Origin: a virus
Length of the DNA: 42,293 nucleotides
Reading direction: 5' to 3' (one strand)
IMG/VR virus record: IMGVR_UViG_3300034220_000059
Span: 1 to 42,293 of that record
Below the pieces are notes generated by a model. The model was not told the DNA's origin. It saw only the letters and a list, made by a program, of their open reading frames with translations, and did no database searches. The translations under genes were made by a program, and so were the position numbers. Positions 1 through 8,216 of the stretch are shown here, in pieces; positions within the stretch are counted from its first letter, which is position 1; each line of letters begins with the position of its first letter.

Positions 1-42
1 TCACGCCCGGCGGCTGTCCACCCCAGGATAGCCGGCGGTTTC

Positions 43-927
43 GTGCGTCCAATCGACTTCCTTCGGGAGCCGACCGATGTTGCTTACCTGCTCGGCGCTG
101 GCGGCCACTGCCGCCCTCATTATCCCTGCCCTCCAGCTCGGCCGTCAGATATGACGGCGGCGACGTTCAGCACCCTGGTCGCCAGCGCGACCGCTAAGCT
201 GTCCGGCCGGCGCAAGTCGCGCACCAGCGCCGACAATCCTACCGACCCTGTGCGCGCACACAGCTGGGACGTGGACGACCCGCGCGCCAAGCCGGGCCAG
301 CGTATTGGCGACGGCACGCCCCAGTTCGGATGGGCGTTCACCGAGGCGCTGCAGCACGCGGCGCGCGACCTGGTCCGAGAGCACCAGGAACAGGACTATG
401 CCGGACCGCACCGGATGCAGCGATCCTACGTCGACGTTCTCAGGGCGGTGCTCAAATTTCTGGACTACAGGACGGGTGAGCTGACCGTGCCGTACACGGC
501 GATCGCTCTTCGAGCCTTGGTCAAGCCGAGCACCGCCAAGCGCGCGATCGCCGCGCTCGAGCATTGGGGGCTGATCAACCACGTCCGTCGCAGCGTCGCG
601 GTCGACGGGGTCGAGGGGTTGGCCAGAGCCCCGCGGGCCCAAGCTCCTAATGCCTACTACTTCGACTGCCGTAGGCAGATGGCGGCCGAGCTGTGGCAGC
701 GGTTCTGGAGCCGCGTCGTCTTCAATCTCAAGCGCGCCGGCGCGGCCTCCGCTCGCCGCGCCGTGCTGCTGAAGCACACCTTCAACGAGGTGGCCAAGCA
801 GGCCCCGCGCGCGACCGGCGAGCTGGGCGAGGTTCTCGCCCGCATGCGGCGCGATCACTTCGACGACGGTGGTTCGGGACCGAGTGCGAGTCCTAAATTG
901 GCCGACTACCCGGTGCTACAGGTCTAA
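43..927 (+). CDS. Winged-helix DNA-binding protein, possible replication initiator
   Basis: Residues about 125-190 form a helix-turn-helix/winged-helix unit (MQRSYVDVLRAVLKFLDYRTG, then a PSTAKRAIAALEHWGLI recognition-type stretch). This resembles helix-turn-helix proteins found on sphingomonad plasmids and phages, some annotated as RepA- or O-like replication proteins; that role is inferred. The GTG at 43 gives 294 residues, but the first 36 are low-quality sequence, so the ATG at 151 (258 residues) is the more likely start. No clear Shine-Dalgarno precedes either. If the element circularises, this gene lies directly downstream of the right-end integrase on the same strand, the usual place for a late-early gene. 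No Walker motif or primase motif is visible. Confidence 0.6.
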   Translation: MRPIDFLREPTDVAYLLGAGGHCRPHYPCPPARPSDMTAATFSTLVASATAKLSGRRKSRTSADNPTDPVRAHSWDVDDPRAKPGQRIGDGTPQFGWAFTEALQHAARDLVREHQEQDYAGPHRMQRSYVDVLRAVLKFLDYRTGELTVPYTAIALRALVKPSTAKRAIAALEHWGLINHVRRSVAVDGVEGLARAPRAQAPNAYYFDCRRQMAAELWQRFWSRVVFNLKRAGAASARRAVLLKHTFNEVAKQAPRATGELGEVLARMRRDHFDDGGSGPSASPKLADYPVLQV

Positions 928-1088
928 GAGACAAGGAGTCGCTACGCGACGCGCTAGTTTGATGGTTCCCCCAGGCGACGATCGCCTCAACACCCACCCG
1001 ACCGCATCCTTCGTTGCGGCCGGGACCGTCGGCTTGCGCCGCCGGGATGCTGCCTGAGGGGGGAGCGCACGATCTGTGCCATTCACCC

Positions 1089-1103
1089 GGCGCGGTCCGC
1101 GCC
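1089..1103. terminator. Short GC palindrome after the left integrase
   Basis: A perfect 15-base inverted repeat (GGCGCGG T CCGCGCC) starts 6 bases beyond the stop codon of the leftward integrase. It could fold as a 6-bp stem with a 3-base loop and end that transcript, but no T-run follows. It could also be part of a recombination site. Confidence 0.3.
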
Positions 1104-1108
1104 TAATT

Positions 1109-2299
1109 CTAGGTGGCGGAAAGCAGATCGCCCCAGCTTTGGAACAGCGCGCTAAGCCGGGCGAGTTGGGCGGCGCGGTCGTACGCGGCCTTCACTTTGT
1201 CCTTCGGCGCGTGCGCGAGCGCCCGTTCGATCAACGCACTGTCGTCCGGGTCGACCTCGTTCAAGATCGTCGAGAATGTCGCGCGCCAGCCGTGCGGCAC
1301 GTGTCGCCCGGCATAGCCGGCCTGGTCGTAGAGTTCGCCGATCGCTCCCTCGCCAATCGGCCGATCGCCGCCCCGGCCGGGAAAGATGAGCTCGGCCGCG
1401 CCGGCGATCGCGCGCGCAGCGCGCAAGACCTCGACGGCCTGGCGCGAGAGCGGCACGAGGTGGTCCGCGCCCGAGTCGGCCTTCTTCGCCTTCTTCAGTT
1501 TCATGCGCGCGGCCGGAACGCGCCACAGCGGCGACGGTCCGTCCAGATCCTCGATCTCCGACCAGCGCGCCCCGCGCACGGCCGCGAGGCGGACCGCGGT
1601 CAGCGCCAGGAAACGCGACGCGAGCTTCGCGATCGGCGCGGCCGCTAGCTGGTCGACCGCGGCGAGCAGCTCGCGCGCGTCGGCGATCTCCAACAGCGCC
1701 GGCTGCCGGCGCACCGGCGCCGGCGGCAGCAGCGCGCGCCCGACGATCGCGGCCGGGTCGACTTCCGCCCAGCCCTCGACGATTGCATAGCAGAACACGG
1801 CCGAGATCCGCTGGCGCACGCGCCGCGCCGTCTCGAGACGGCCCCGCTGCTCGACTGAACGCAAGGCGTTCAGCACCACAGGCGGCGTGATCGCCGCAAG
1901 CGGCATCGCGCCAATCACCGGCAGGACATCGCGTTCGAGACTGGCCAGGACGTCGCCGGCGTGGACCTCGGTCCAGCGCGGGAGCATGTGCTCGTGCCAG
2001 CGCCGAGAAACATCCTCGAAAGCACGAGCTTCGACGGTTAGCGCAAGTTCGCAATTTCGGGGGTCACGACCGAGGGCGAGCTGCTCGCGCGCCAGGTCTG
2101 CACGCTCGCGCGCCTGGCCAAGTGACAGATTTTCAGCGTCGCCGATCGTCAGCAGCTGCTCCTTGCCTGCCCAGCGGAAGCGCCAGCGGAATGTCCGGCG
2201 ACCATTTGGCGCGACGAAGAGATGCAGGCCGCGCTCGTCGGCCAGCTTATAGGCGGCCGCGCGGCCGCGCGCGGCTTTCACCGCGGCGTTGGTCAGCAT
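1109..2299 (-). CDS. Tyrosine integrase, P4/DUF4102 type
   Basis: This is a site-specific recombinase of the P4-like family. The N-terminal arm-binding domain (DUF4102; GLHLFVAPNGRRTFRWRFRW, about residues 23-45) is followed by a core-binding domain and a C-terminal catalytic domain. Visible catalytic elements are the Arg in the TAVRLAAVRGARW stretch, the HGWR box (H-x-x-R), the second His in LAHAPKD and the probable nucleophile Tyr in KAAYDRA. Length (396) is normal for the family. The ATG at 2299 follows GAGG at a 7-base spacing. It starts only 11 bases from the divergent small gene at 2311. It is unrelated in its N-terminus to the integrase at the right end, so the two probably use different attachment sites. 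Confidence 0.93.
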   Translation of the reverse strand: MLTNAAVKAARGRAAAYKLADERGLHLFVAPNGRRTFRWRFRWAGKEQLLTIGDAENLSLGQARERADLAREQLALGRDPRNCELALTVEARAFEDVSRRWHEHMLPRWTEVHAGDVLASLERDVLPVIGAMPLAAITPPVVLNALRSVEQRGRLETARRVRQRISAVFCYAIVEGWAEVDPAAIVGRALLPPAPVRRQPALLEIADARELLAAVDQLAAAPIAKLASRFLALTAVRLAAVRGARWSEIEDLDGPSPLWRVPAARMKLKKAKKADSGADHLVPLSRQAVEVLRAARAIAGAAELIFPGRGGDRPIGEGAIGELYDQAGYAGRHVPHGWRATFSTILNEVDPDDSALIERALAHAPKDKVKAAYDRAAQLARLSALFQSWGDLLSAT

Positions 2300-2310
2300 A
2301 CAGAAACCTC

Positions 2311-2532
2311 GTGGACACGAAGCCTCGCACTCGAAAGACGAACACGCCGCTCGAGCTGAGGCTATTCGATGCTCTGATAAGGATCGCGAGTTACGACCCG
2401 CCCGGGCGACTGCATCAGAGCAGCCGACGCGAGTTCGGGATCGACGGAGCCGAGGCGATCGAGATGGCGTATGAGAACGTCATCGAAAAAGCGAAGCGGG
2501 CGACCAAGGGATTGCGCATCGGCCGACCCTGA
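2311..2532 (+). CDS. Small hypothetical protein
   Basis: This reads 73 residues from a GTG at 2311. The protein is basic at both ends, with a helical middle (LELRLFDALIRIASYDPPG and FGIDGAEAIEMAYENVIEKA) that looks like genuine protein rather than an antisense shadow. It is divergent from the integrase with only 11 bases between start codons, so its promoter would lie inside the integrase gene. No good Shine-Dalgarno precedes the GTG, so the start is uncertain. Function unknown; a role as a recombination accessory factor is possible from position alone. Confidence 0.5.
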   Translation: MDTKPRTRKTNTPLELRLFDALIRIASYDPPGRLHQSSRREFGIDGAEAIEMAYENVIEKAKRATKGLRIGRP

Positions 2533-2536
2533 GCGC

Positions 2537-2555
2537 GGCGGATAACCCCTCCGCC
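2537..2555 (+). terminator. Hairpin after the small gene
   Basis: A GGCGGA/TCCGCC 6-bp stem with a 7-base loop begins 4 bases after the stop at 2532. It is probably the end of the small rightward transcript; there is no T-run. Confidence 0.35.
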
Positions 2556-2597
2556 GTGGTCGCGCGCGACCCGCAGATTTCCGCCGTTCCTGATAGC

Positions 2598-2624
2598 CCG
2601 GCCGGGGCGCGATACCCCGGCCGG
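2598..2624. terminator. Strong hairpin between convergent genes
   Basis: A perfect 10-bp stem (CCGGCCGGGG / CCCCGGCCGG) with a 7-base loop lies 5 bases past the stop of the leftward methylase gene and after the rightward small gene. Position and stability suggest a bidirectional terminator, without a clear T-run on either side. Confidence 0.55.
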
Positions 2625-2629
2625 TACCC

Positions 2630-3451
2630 TCACCGAGACCGGTTGCGGATGACCAGTTCCGTGACCCGCTGACCAACGCCGGTGGTGCCGCTTGATAGGC
2701 TCCAAGTCGTCGAGATTTCCTGAACGTCGAACGCTGAGAAGGTCTCGCGCACGAACGCGGTAGCGTTGATCGACATCACGAACTGGCCAGCGATGCCGGC
2801 GAGCTGCGTCGCCATCGCGACATAGTCGGTGCGGCCGAACGGGACGCCATAGCCCTCGGTCTCATCGTAGGGCGGATCGAGGTAGAACAGCGCGCCTGGT
2901 GCATCGTACCGGCGGATCAGGTCCTGGTAAGGCAGTCGCTCGATTGTCACCGGCTCGAGGCGCCGGCTGAGCGCGCGCAGCTCGGCGCGCAGGCGGCCGA
3001 GCTGGATGCGGGAGCTCTGATCCTTGCGGACGCCGAACGTCCGGCCGTCGACCCGGCCGCCGAAGCAAAGCCGCTGCAGGTACAGGAAGCGGACCGCGCG
3101 CTCGATGTCGGTCAGGGCCTCCGGCTCAAGCCGGCGCTGACGTTCGAACTCGTCCCGGCTTGCCGGCAGGAAGGCGAGCTCGTCGACCAGCGGCTGATAA
3201 TGGCGGCGTGCAACCCGGAACAGGTTGGCGACGTCGCCGGACAGGTCGTTAATGATCTCAACGGGTGCAGGCTTCGACCGGCGGAAGAACACGCCGCCCA
3301 TCCCGACGAACGGCTCGATATAGGCGCGGTGGGGTATGGTCTCGATCAAGGCGCATAGACGTGCGGCCAGGTTGCGCTTGCCCCCGAGATAGGCGGCAGG
3401 CGGCTTGGCAGTGGGCAACAGCATCGGTCTCAGCTCTCTGGTGAGGAGCAC
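2630..3451 (-). CDS. Dam-like N6-adenine DNA methyltransferase (D12 class)
   Basis: This enzyme methylates adenine in DNA using S-adenosylmethionine. The SAM-binding motif is PFVGMGGVFF (about residues 46-55), the catalytic motif is DPPY (about 192-195), and AYLGGKRNLA near the N-terminus is the usual start of the D12 fold. Length 273 is typical of Dam/phage orphan enzymes. The ATG ten codons downstream (3424) is an alternative start matching the family better. No restriction endonuclease is adjacent, so it is likely an orphan enzyme protecting phage DNA or modulating gene expression. The target sequence (GATC or other) cannot be read from the protein. It reads toward the integrase and away from the late operon. 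Confidence 0.9.
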   Translation of the reverse strand: MLLTRELRPMLLPTAKPPAAYLGGKRNLAARLCALIETIPHRAYIEPFVGMGGVFFRRSKPAPVEIINDLSGDVANLFRVARRHYQPLVDELAFLPASRDEFERQRRLEPEALTDIERAVRFLYLQRLCFGGRVDGRTFGVRKDQSSRIQLGRLRAELRALSRRLEPVTIERLPYQDLIRRYDAPGALFYLDPPYDETEGYGVPFGRTDYVAMATQLAGIAGQFVMSINATAFVRETFSAFDVQEISTTWSLSSGTTGVGQRVTELVIRNRSR

Positions 3452-3501
3452 GTCGGCTACGCGCGCTGAGTGGCCGCCGATCAGCGCGACCGGCGGGGCC
3501 C

Positions 3502-3515
3502 CGGCCGATCGGCCG
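3502..3515. repeat. 14-bp perfect palindrome containing GATC
   Basis: CGGCCGATCGGCCG is self-complementary along its whole length. It lies about 50 bases upstream of the methylase start and contains a potential Dam target, so it could be a regulatory site sensitive to methylation (inference). Confidence 0.4.
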
Positions 3516-3528
3516 CGGGGTGGTGGTG

Positions 3529-3542
3529 GCGGCGATCGCCGC
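3529..3542. repeat. Second 14-bp GATC palindrome
   Basis: GCGGCGATCGCCGC is a perfect palindrome centred 27 bases from the previous one, about 2.5 helical turns, and shares its CGATCG core. Confidence 0.4.
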
Positions 3543-3574
3543 GAAACTGGCGGAAGCGCTGCGCGGCCACCAAG

Positions 3575-3590
3575 CCCGGTCCGGACCGGG
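3575..3590. repeat. 16-bp perfect palindrome
   Basis: CCCGGTCCGGACCGGG is self-complementary. No protein or function can be assigned; it could be an operator or part of a recombination site. Confidence 0.4.
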
Positions 3591-3840
3591 TGGTTAGCCG
3601 CGCAGGCTCACGGGGAACTGCGCCCCGAGTATTCCCCCGAAGGGTCTTCTATTCCACGGGCCACCCGGCGAACCGGTGTCCCATGAGCATCCGCGCGCGC
3701 GGGCTGGCCTCTGCGGCTAAGCTCGGGTCAGCGAGGCGGGTATGCCACAGGGCTCACCCGGTCGAAAGTACCGGATACGTTGCGCATCTTTTTACCGAGC
3801 GCCTCGTAGATGTCTGGCGCGGCCACTCACCGCAAAGGGT

Positions 3841-3872
3841 GAGGCGGCGCGTCATGTTTGACGCGTCGCCTC
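3841..3872 (-). terminator. Late-operon terminator hairpin
   Basis: A 14-bp stem (one G-T wobble) with a TGTT loop starts 7 bases beyond the stop of the last late gene (3879). It is the most stable hairpin noticed near a gene end in the window. Only a short TTT follows on the leftward strand. It can compete with the 3826-3843 hairpin because they share three bases. Confidence 0.65.
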
Positions 3873-3878
3873 ATTCGT

Positions 3879-4976
3879 TCAGGGCAGCTTGCACCCTGCG
3901 CCGAGCGTCACGGCGCCCTTGCCCTTCACGAGCACTCCACCCGTGTAGCGGGTCAGGTCGCACGACTTCACGTCGACGACGGCGCCGGGCATGACGTCGA
4001 TCAGGACGCCTCCACCGATCGCGGTCAGCTTGCCGATCGTGACTCGTGCCTTGGACAGCACCTTGGGGCTATGCGCGCCCGCCCAGACGTGAGCCCAAGG
4101 TGTGCCGATCGAGGTCAGCTCGCCAGCCGTAACGTCCGCCCAGAACCGATAGGACCGCTGCTTGATATTCTCGGCCACGATCCGATCGAGGTAGGTGGTG
4201 GCCTTGGTATCGATCGCGCCGTCGGTGCAGTCGCGCAGGTAAAGGTCGGTGGCGGTCAGCGTGTCCGTCCGCTCGGCGTAAATGCAGTCGGCGTTGCTGT
4301 ACTTGCCGGGGCCGTAGTCGGACCGGAACCCGCTGATCTCGCCTCGGCGAAGCGTGATGTTCCCGCCGTCGACACCAACGCCGACAGGAATGTCGCCGGT
4401 CGACTTGTTGACCCCCACGCCCCGGATGCGGAAGTCCTCGATGAGCCAGTTGGCCGAGCCGCCGCGCAGGTAGATGCCGCGCTTGGCGGCGGTCACGTCG
4501 ATGCGGCGCACCGTCACGTTGTCCACCTTGGCGTGGGGCCCACTCTTGGCGGCCGTCGAGATGAACTCGCGCACCAAGTCCGCCTTCACGTCCTGGATAA
4601 CACGCGAGCCTACCACCGGCGCGCGGAGCGGCGCTGCCACCATCGCGCGAGTGATATGCGCGTTGCCATAGGTCCCGGCCGTTGCGGCATAGGTCCACTG
4701 GCCGCTGCCGCCGAAGTCTCGCGGAGCGGCGGTGATGACGGGCGCGGCGATCGGCGCGACCGGGCACGTCACCGCGTATGTGTACGCCGGTAGTCCGGGG
4801 CACAGGGTCAGCGCGGCACCGCGCTTGAACGGCGGCCGGGCGGTGGACAGCACAACCCGTCCGTCGCCGTCTCGATCGACCAGTGGGGTGGTGAGGGTAA
4901 GCGTCTGTGCGGGGACCGGCTGGGACGTGCAGGCGCAGGCGAGGACCGCGAGAGCGGCGAAGATCAGGTGCTTCAT
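3879..4976 (-). CDS. Beta-helix (pectate-lyase-like) lipoprotein
   Basis: The N-terminus is a lipoprotein signal (MKHLIFAALAVLACAC, lipobox Cys at 16 or nearby), so the product is probably exported and lipid-anchored. The rest has the short hydrophobic/Gly/Asn rungs of a right-handed parallel beta-helix (for example KRGIYLRGGSANWLIEDFRI, then GNITLRRGEISGF), as in pectate lyases and tail-spike depolymerases. No catalytic residues are identifiable. It is the last gene of the late operon, 8 bases after the SGNH tail protein. A signal peptide is unusual for a virion protein, so it may act at the host surface as a conversion factor or help at lysis; that is inference. Confidence 0.7.
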   Translation of the reverse strand: MKHLIFAALAVLACACTSQPVPAQTLTLTTPLVDRDGDGRVVLSTARPPFKRGAALTLCPGLPAYTYAVTCPVAPIAAPVITAAPRDFGGSGQWTYAATAGTYGNAHITRAMVAAPLRAPVVGSRVIQDVKADLVREFISTAAKSGPHAKVDNVTVRRIDVTAAKRGIYLRGGSANWLIEDFRIRGVGVNKSTGDIPVGVGVDGGNITLRRGEISGFRSDYGPGKYSNADCIYAERTDTLTATDLYLRDCTDGAIDTKATTYLDRIVAENIKQRSYRFWADVTAGELTSIGTPWAHVWAGAHSPKVLSKARVTIGKLTAIGGGVLIDVMPGAVVDVKSCDLTRYTGGVLVKGKGAVTLGAGCKLP

Positions 4977-4984
4977 GTGGGCTC

Positions 4985-7747
4985 CTATGGAACGGTAATG
5001 GTGAAGGTGGTCGAGCGCGGGTTTGGCGCGGCGGCGTTGTCGTTGCTCTCGGCGACCGTGACCGAGTACACTGTACCGGTCGGGCCGAGCGGGGCTGCGG
5101 TGCGCAGGTTAAACCCGTCCATGGCGAACAGCCCGCTCGTGTCGGTAGTCACGACCATGTTCGGCACGCCGGTGAAGTTGCCCACGGTGCCCGCGTAGGC
5201 CTGACCCGTCAGCAAGGTATCGTTGGTCAGGGTCAGCGCCTTCAGCGCAATCTTCGGGACCACGGCGACGGCCCTGCGAGCGCGGAAGTTGTCGATCGTC
5301 TGGTTGTTCGAGGATCCCAAGTTGTTGGAGACGATGCCGCTCCGCTTCGCGTCGGGCAGAATGCCGGTGACATCGACCGGGCCAGCGATCAGCACGTCGT
5401 TCTGATAAAGACGGACCTGATCGTTAAGCCGCTGGAGCTTCAACACGTCGCTCGACGACACCGTCTTGTAGGGCGTCGCTGTGCCCGGGAACGACTTCAC
5501 GCCAGCGTTGAAGCGGGCAAACCTGGGGACGCCCGACGCGAACTCCACGCCGAAGAAGTTGTCTACATCCTGAAGCATGATCGCCACGAACGCACCCACG
5601 CTGTTCGTCGGGGCTTGCCATTCTACCTGCTGGTCGACTGTGTCGCCCTGTTGCGGAGCTTGCCCGCCGCCGCGCGCCGAACCGCTCGCGTTACTATTGG
5701 TCGCTCGGTTGTTGGTGATGACGACGGCGTTGGCGATGCCGATGGGCGTCCAGCCGGTCGCGGCAAACACGTCCGTCCCAGCCGTGCGGTTGAAGTTGTC
5801 GACGAACCCGTCGTCGATGTCGGTCACCGTCAGTGCGATATCCTGTGTGGCAGCGGGCAGCGCCGGGTTGAACGGCTGTGCCGACACACGAACCGAATAG
5901 CTCGCCTTGGACTCAAAGTCGGAGTTGGCGAGCAGCCGAAGGCGGCCGTGCTTGTCGATCGCGAACGAGGCGGCATCGGCCACGCCAGCAACGATCGACC
6001 AACGGACCCGGCGGTTCGCGGTCAGGAACGTCTCCCAGCCCTGCTCCTCGGGAGTGGTGAACGTCGTCGCCGACGTGATCGCGGCCGGGGTGGCGTTAGC
6101 CTCATCATAGGTGAGCAGAGCCGGGTTCGGCACCTCGCGATACTCGACCTCCGAGATGCGGAAGCGACCGACCGTGCCCGACTGGCGGAACGACGGAGAG
6201 ATGATGCGAAAGAAGCCGGCCGCGGCCGCAGCGAGGAACGGCGGCGTTTCGAGCACGCCCGAGTATGCCTGTGACGGACCCTTCAGCATGGCGGTGGAGG
6301 TGGGATCGGTCTCTCCCGAGCCGCCGGCGTCCATCGGCATCAGCGCCTTGGCCGAGTTGCCGCCGGCGCTGGCGAGGGCGTTGATCGCGCCATACCAGGC
6401 ATCCCATGCGTCAACCTCGAAGCGGAAGCGGCCGACGTACCACTTGCCCGCCTCGGTCGCGGGAGCGGACGGGGTGATCGTGACGGCTTCCTGCGCCGTG
6501 CCGACCGCGGTGGCGTCAATGCTGTATTCCAGCCACTGGCGTCCGCCCTTGGCGACGGTGGCCGGCGTGAGCGTCGCCAGCGCGCCGTTTCGACCGAGCG
6601 TGTAGCTGGTCGGCGCGCCGGACGGTCCGGCCATCGTCGGGTTGGCGATGAGGTTCCCGGCCGCGGAGTAGGGCACGGCCGTCTGCCAGCCGAGCTCGGA
6701 GAACTTCGCGTCGTAGATCAGCGCGCCCAGGTAGCCGCCGATCGCCGACCAGTGGGTGCCGTCAGAGCGCACCACCTCCGCGCGAGGATCGTTGAGCGCG
6801 CCGCTCGCCGGGTCGATGAACGACGGGCGCAGCTCGATGAACGGGATGCCCTTGCCTTGGCAGTAGGTCCGCATCGCGTCGTTGATGCCGGGCACGAGAG
6901 AACGCCGCGATCCAGGCGCCCATACGCCGCCTACCGCCGAGTTGCGCTCCACCAGGTCGTTGACGATGACGGCCTTGCCGCCCGCGTTCAGCGCCTCGAT
7001 GATCGTGATGTAATTGGCGAGATAGCCGTTGACGGTCAGGTCACGGCCGAGATCGCGCCCATAGATGTCGAAGTCGCTGAGCTGAAGGCTGTTCGAGGAC
7101 AGCTCGACGATCACGACATGCGCGTCCGATGCGAGGACGGCGGGAACGCGCTGGTAGGCGGGAACAGCGCCCTCACCGTCGTTGGCGTAGAACAAGCCGC
7201 CGATGTTGCTGGCGGTCTGGTCGGCTCCAGTGCTGCTATACACCGTGGTTCGGAAGCGCCGGCCGATCACCTGCGCCCAGGTGACGATGCCCGATTGCAT
7301 GGAGCGGATCTCGGTTGCGCCCGCGCCTGCGTTGTTTTGGCGCTGACGCGAGCCGCCCAGCACCGCGACGACCGCCGAACCGTCCTTTGGTGTCGCCGCC
7401 AGCAGAGCCGCGTTGCCCCCCGGTGCTGGCGTGGGTGTTGGGGTCGGGGTAGCGCCGCCGCCGACTGCGCGTCCGATCGAGGCCAACTTACCCGCCTGAG
7501 CACCCACCATCACGACGGAGAGCGGCAGCACCGCGCGCACGAGCCGCCCGCCGGCGACTTCCATCACCACTTCGGTGAGATCGCCCCCGTCGAGTGTGCC
7601 GCCCGCGACAAGCCCGGCATGCTCCGCCGGGTCAGCGGCCGCGGCCGCGCCGGAACGGACCGCCGCCGAGGCGATCTCGTCGGCAACGCGGAGCCGCTGG
7701 GGAGCGCGGTCGCGAAAGCGAGCGTCGAAAAGCAGAATGGTCTTCAT
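4985..7747 (-). CDS. Large tail protein with SGNH-hydrolase (esterase) domain
   Basis: An N-terminal adaptor (about 1-97) is followed by a Pro-Thr linker (about 99-109) and an SGNH/GDSL-type domain (about 124-345). Block I reads VLGGSR with candidate nucleophile Ser133, a candidate oxyanion Asn is at 219 in SSNS, and the DGTHW motif supplies Asp329 and His332. Next comes a probable carbohydrate-binding sandwich, a cadherin-like repeat ending in DIALTVTDIDDGF, a second jelly-roll-like segment and a C-terminal Ig-like part. Such domains remove O-acetyl groups from capsule or lipopolysaccharide. It follows the lysis genes and precedes the beta-helix lipoprotein. Virion location is inferred from position and architecture. 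Confidence 0.75.
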   Translation of the reverse strand: MKTILLFDARFRDRAPQRLRVADEIASAAVRSGAAAAADPAEHAGLVAGGTLDGGDLTEVVMEVAGGRLVRAVLPLSVVMVGAQAGKLASIGRAVGGGATPTPTPTPAPGGNAALLAATPKDGSAVVAVLGGSRQRQNNAGAGATEIRSMQSGIVTWAQVIGRRFRTTVYSSTGADQTASNIGGLFYANDGEGAVPAYQRVPAVLASDAHVVIVELSSNSLQLSDFDIYGRDLGRDLTVNGYLANYITIIEALNAGGKAVIVNDLVERNSAVGGVWAPGSRRSLVPGINDAMRTYCQGKGIPFIELRPSFIDPASGALNDPRAEVVRSDGTHWSAIGGYLGALIYDAKFSELGWQTAVPYSAAGNLIANPTMAGPSGAPTSYTLGRNGALATLTPATVAKGGRQWLEYSIDATAVGTAQEAVTITPSAPATEAGKWYVGRFRFEVDAWDAWYGAINALASAGGNSAKALMPMDAGGSGETDPTSTAMLKGPSQAYSGVLETPPFLAAAAAGFFRIISPSFRQSGTVGRFRISEVEYREVPNPALLTYDEANATPAAITSATTFTTPEEQGWETFLTANRRVRWSIVAGVADAASFAIDKHGRLRLLANSDFESKASYSVRVSAQPFNPALPAATQDIALTVTDIDDGFVDNFNRTAGTDVFAATGWTPIGIANAVVITNNRATNSNASGSARGGGQAPQQGDTVDQQVEWQAPTNSVGAFVAIMLQDVDNFFGVEFASGVPRFARFNAGVKSFPGTATPYKTVSSSDVLKLQRLNDQVRLYQNDVLIAGPVDVTGILPDAKRSGIVSNNLGSSNNQTIDNFRARRAVAVVPKIALKALTLTNDTLLTGQAYAGTVGNFTGVPNMVVTTDTSGLFAMDGFNLRTAAPLGPTGTVYSVTVAESNDNAAAPNPRSTTFTITVP

Positions 7748-7789
7748 GGCGATGCTTTCGCGGGAGGATCGGGGTTAGGCGGGCGGCAC

Positions 7790-8143
7790 TCAGCCGCCGG
7801 TCGACAGCTTGAAGCCGGCGACCTCGCGGCGGGCCGCGTTGATCGCGAGCAGCTGCTCGGCGATCGTCGCGGCCCGACGCGCGCGGCTGAACAGGTCCTC
7901 GATCTTGGCCCGCCACACGCGGATCTGCCCCTGGCGCTGGTCGGGCAGGTACTTGATGAAGATTTCGGCGATCGCCGCTGCACTCCGGTACTCGCGCTCG
8001 AGTAGGTCCAGTGTCGGGTTGGCGAGCGCGACGATGGCGGCTGGCGACGGCACCTGGCCCGACGAGCGCGGCGAAGGTGCCGTCATCAGGTTGCAGGCGG
8101 ACAGGCACGCCGCGAGGGCGAGCGTCAGGAACAGGCGGATCAT
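7790..8143 (-). CDS. Small helical lipoprotein, lysis-cassette member
   Basis: The start at 8143 (MIRLFLTLALAACLSAC) is preferred over the longer frame from 8194: it has GGAG at a 7-base spacing and begins exactly at a lipoprotein signal with an LSAC lipobox. The mature part (about 100 residues) is mostly helical (TLDLLEREYRSAAAIAEIF). It lies just after the lysozyme. An outer-membrane spanin (Rz1-like) function is possible, but it is not Pro-rich and not nested in an Rz gene, so this is weak. Confidence 0.75.
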   Translation of the reverse strand: MIRLFLTLALAACLSACNLMTAPSPRSSGQVPSPAAIVALANPTLDLLEREYRSAAAIAEIFIKYLPDQRQGQIRVWRAKIEDLFSRARRAATIAEQLLAINAARREVAGFKLSTGG

Positions 8144-8216
8144 GAGCGATCTCCAGATTGTACGGATGTGAAAGGTGGGCCGGCCAGATTTCACGAAGCG
8201 GCCGTTTCGTTGAAGG

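Larger units (their letters stand above)
3452..3840. other. Largest non-coding gap, palindrome-rich
   Basis: No convincing gene is seen on either strand between the methylase start and the late-operon terminator. The gap holds three perfect palindromes: 3502-3515 and 3529-3542 (both centred on CGATCG, so containing GATC) and 3575-3590 (16 bp, centred on TCCGGA). A small hairpin (CTCACC/GGTGAG, 3826-3843) overlaps the terminator by three bases. The methylase promoter must lie here. The position between the tail genes and an integrase block is where lambdoid phages carry their attachment site, but no core can be identified from one sequence. Confidence 0.5.

Noticed and set aside
145-858. Long frame antisense to the winged-helix gene
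   Set aside because: Composition (Arg, Gly, Ala-rich, no motif) is that of an antisense shadow in GC-rich DNA; the sense frame has a recognisable HTH.
2289-2474. 61-codon frame overlapping the small gene at 2311
   Set aside because: Low-complexity Arg/Ser product; the alternative frame from 2311 has a better helical protein pattern and a hairpin after its stop.
3470-3994. Rightward frame across the 3.5-4.0 kb gap
   Set aside because: Product is Arg/Pro/Ser-rich, crosses the terminator hairpin and runs into the antisense of the lipoprotein gene.
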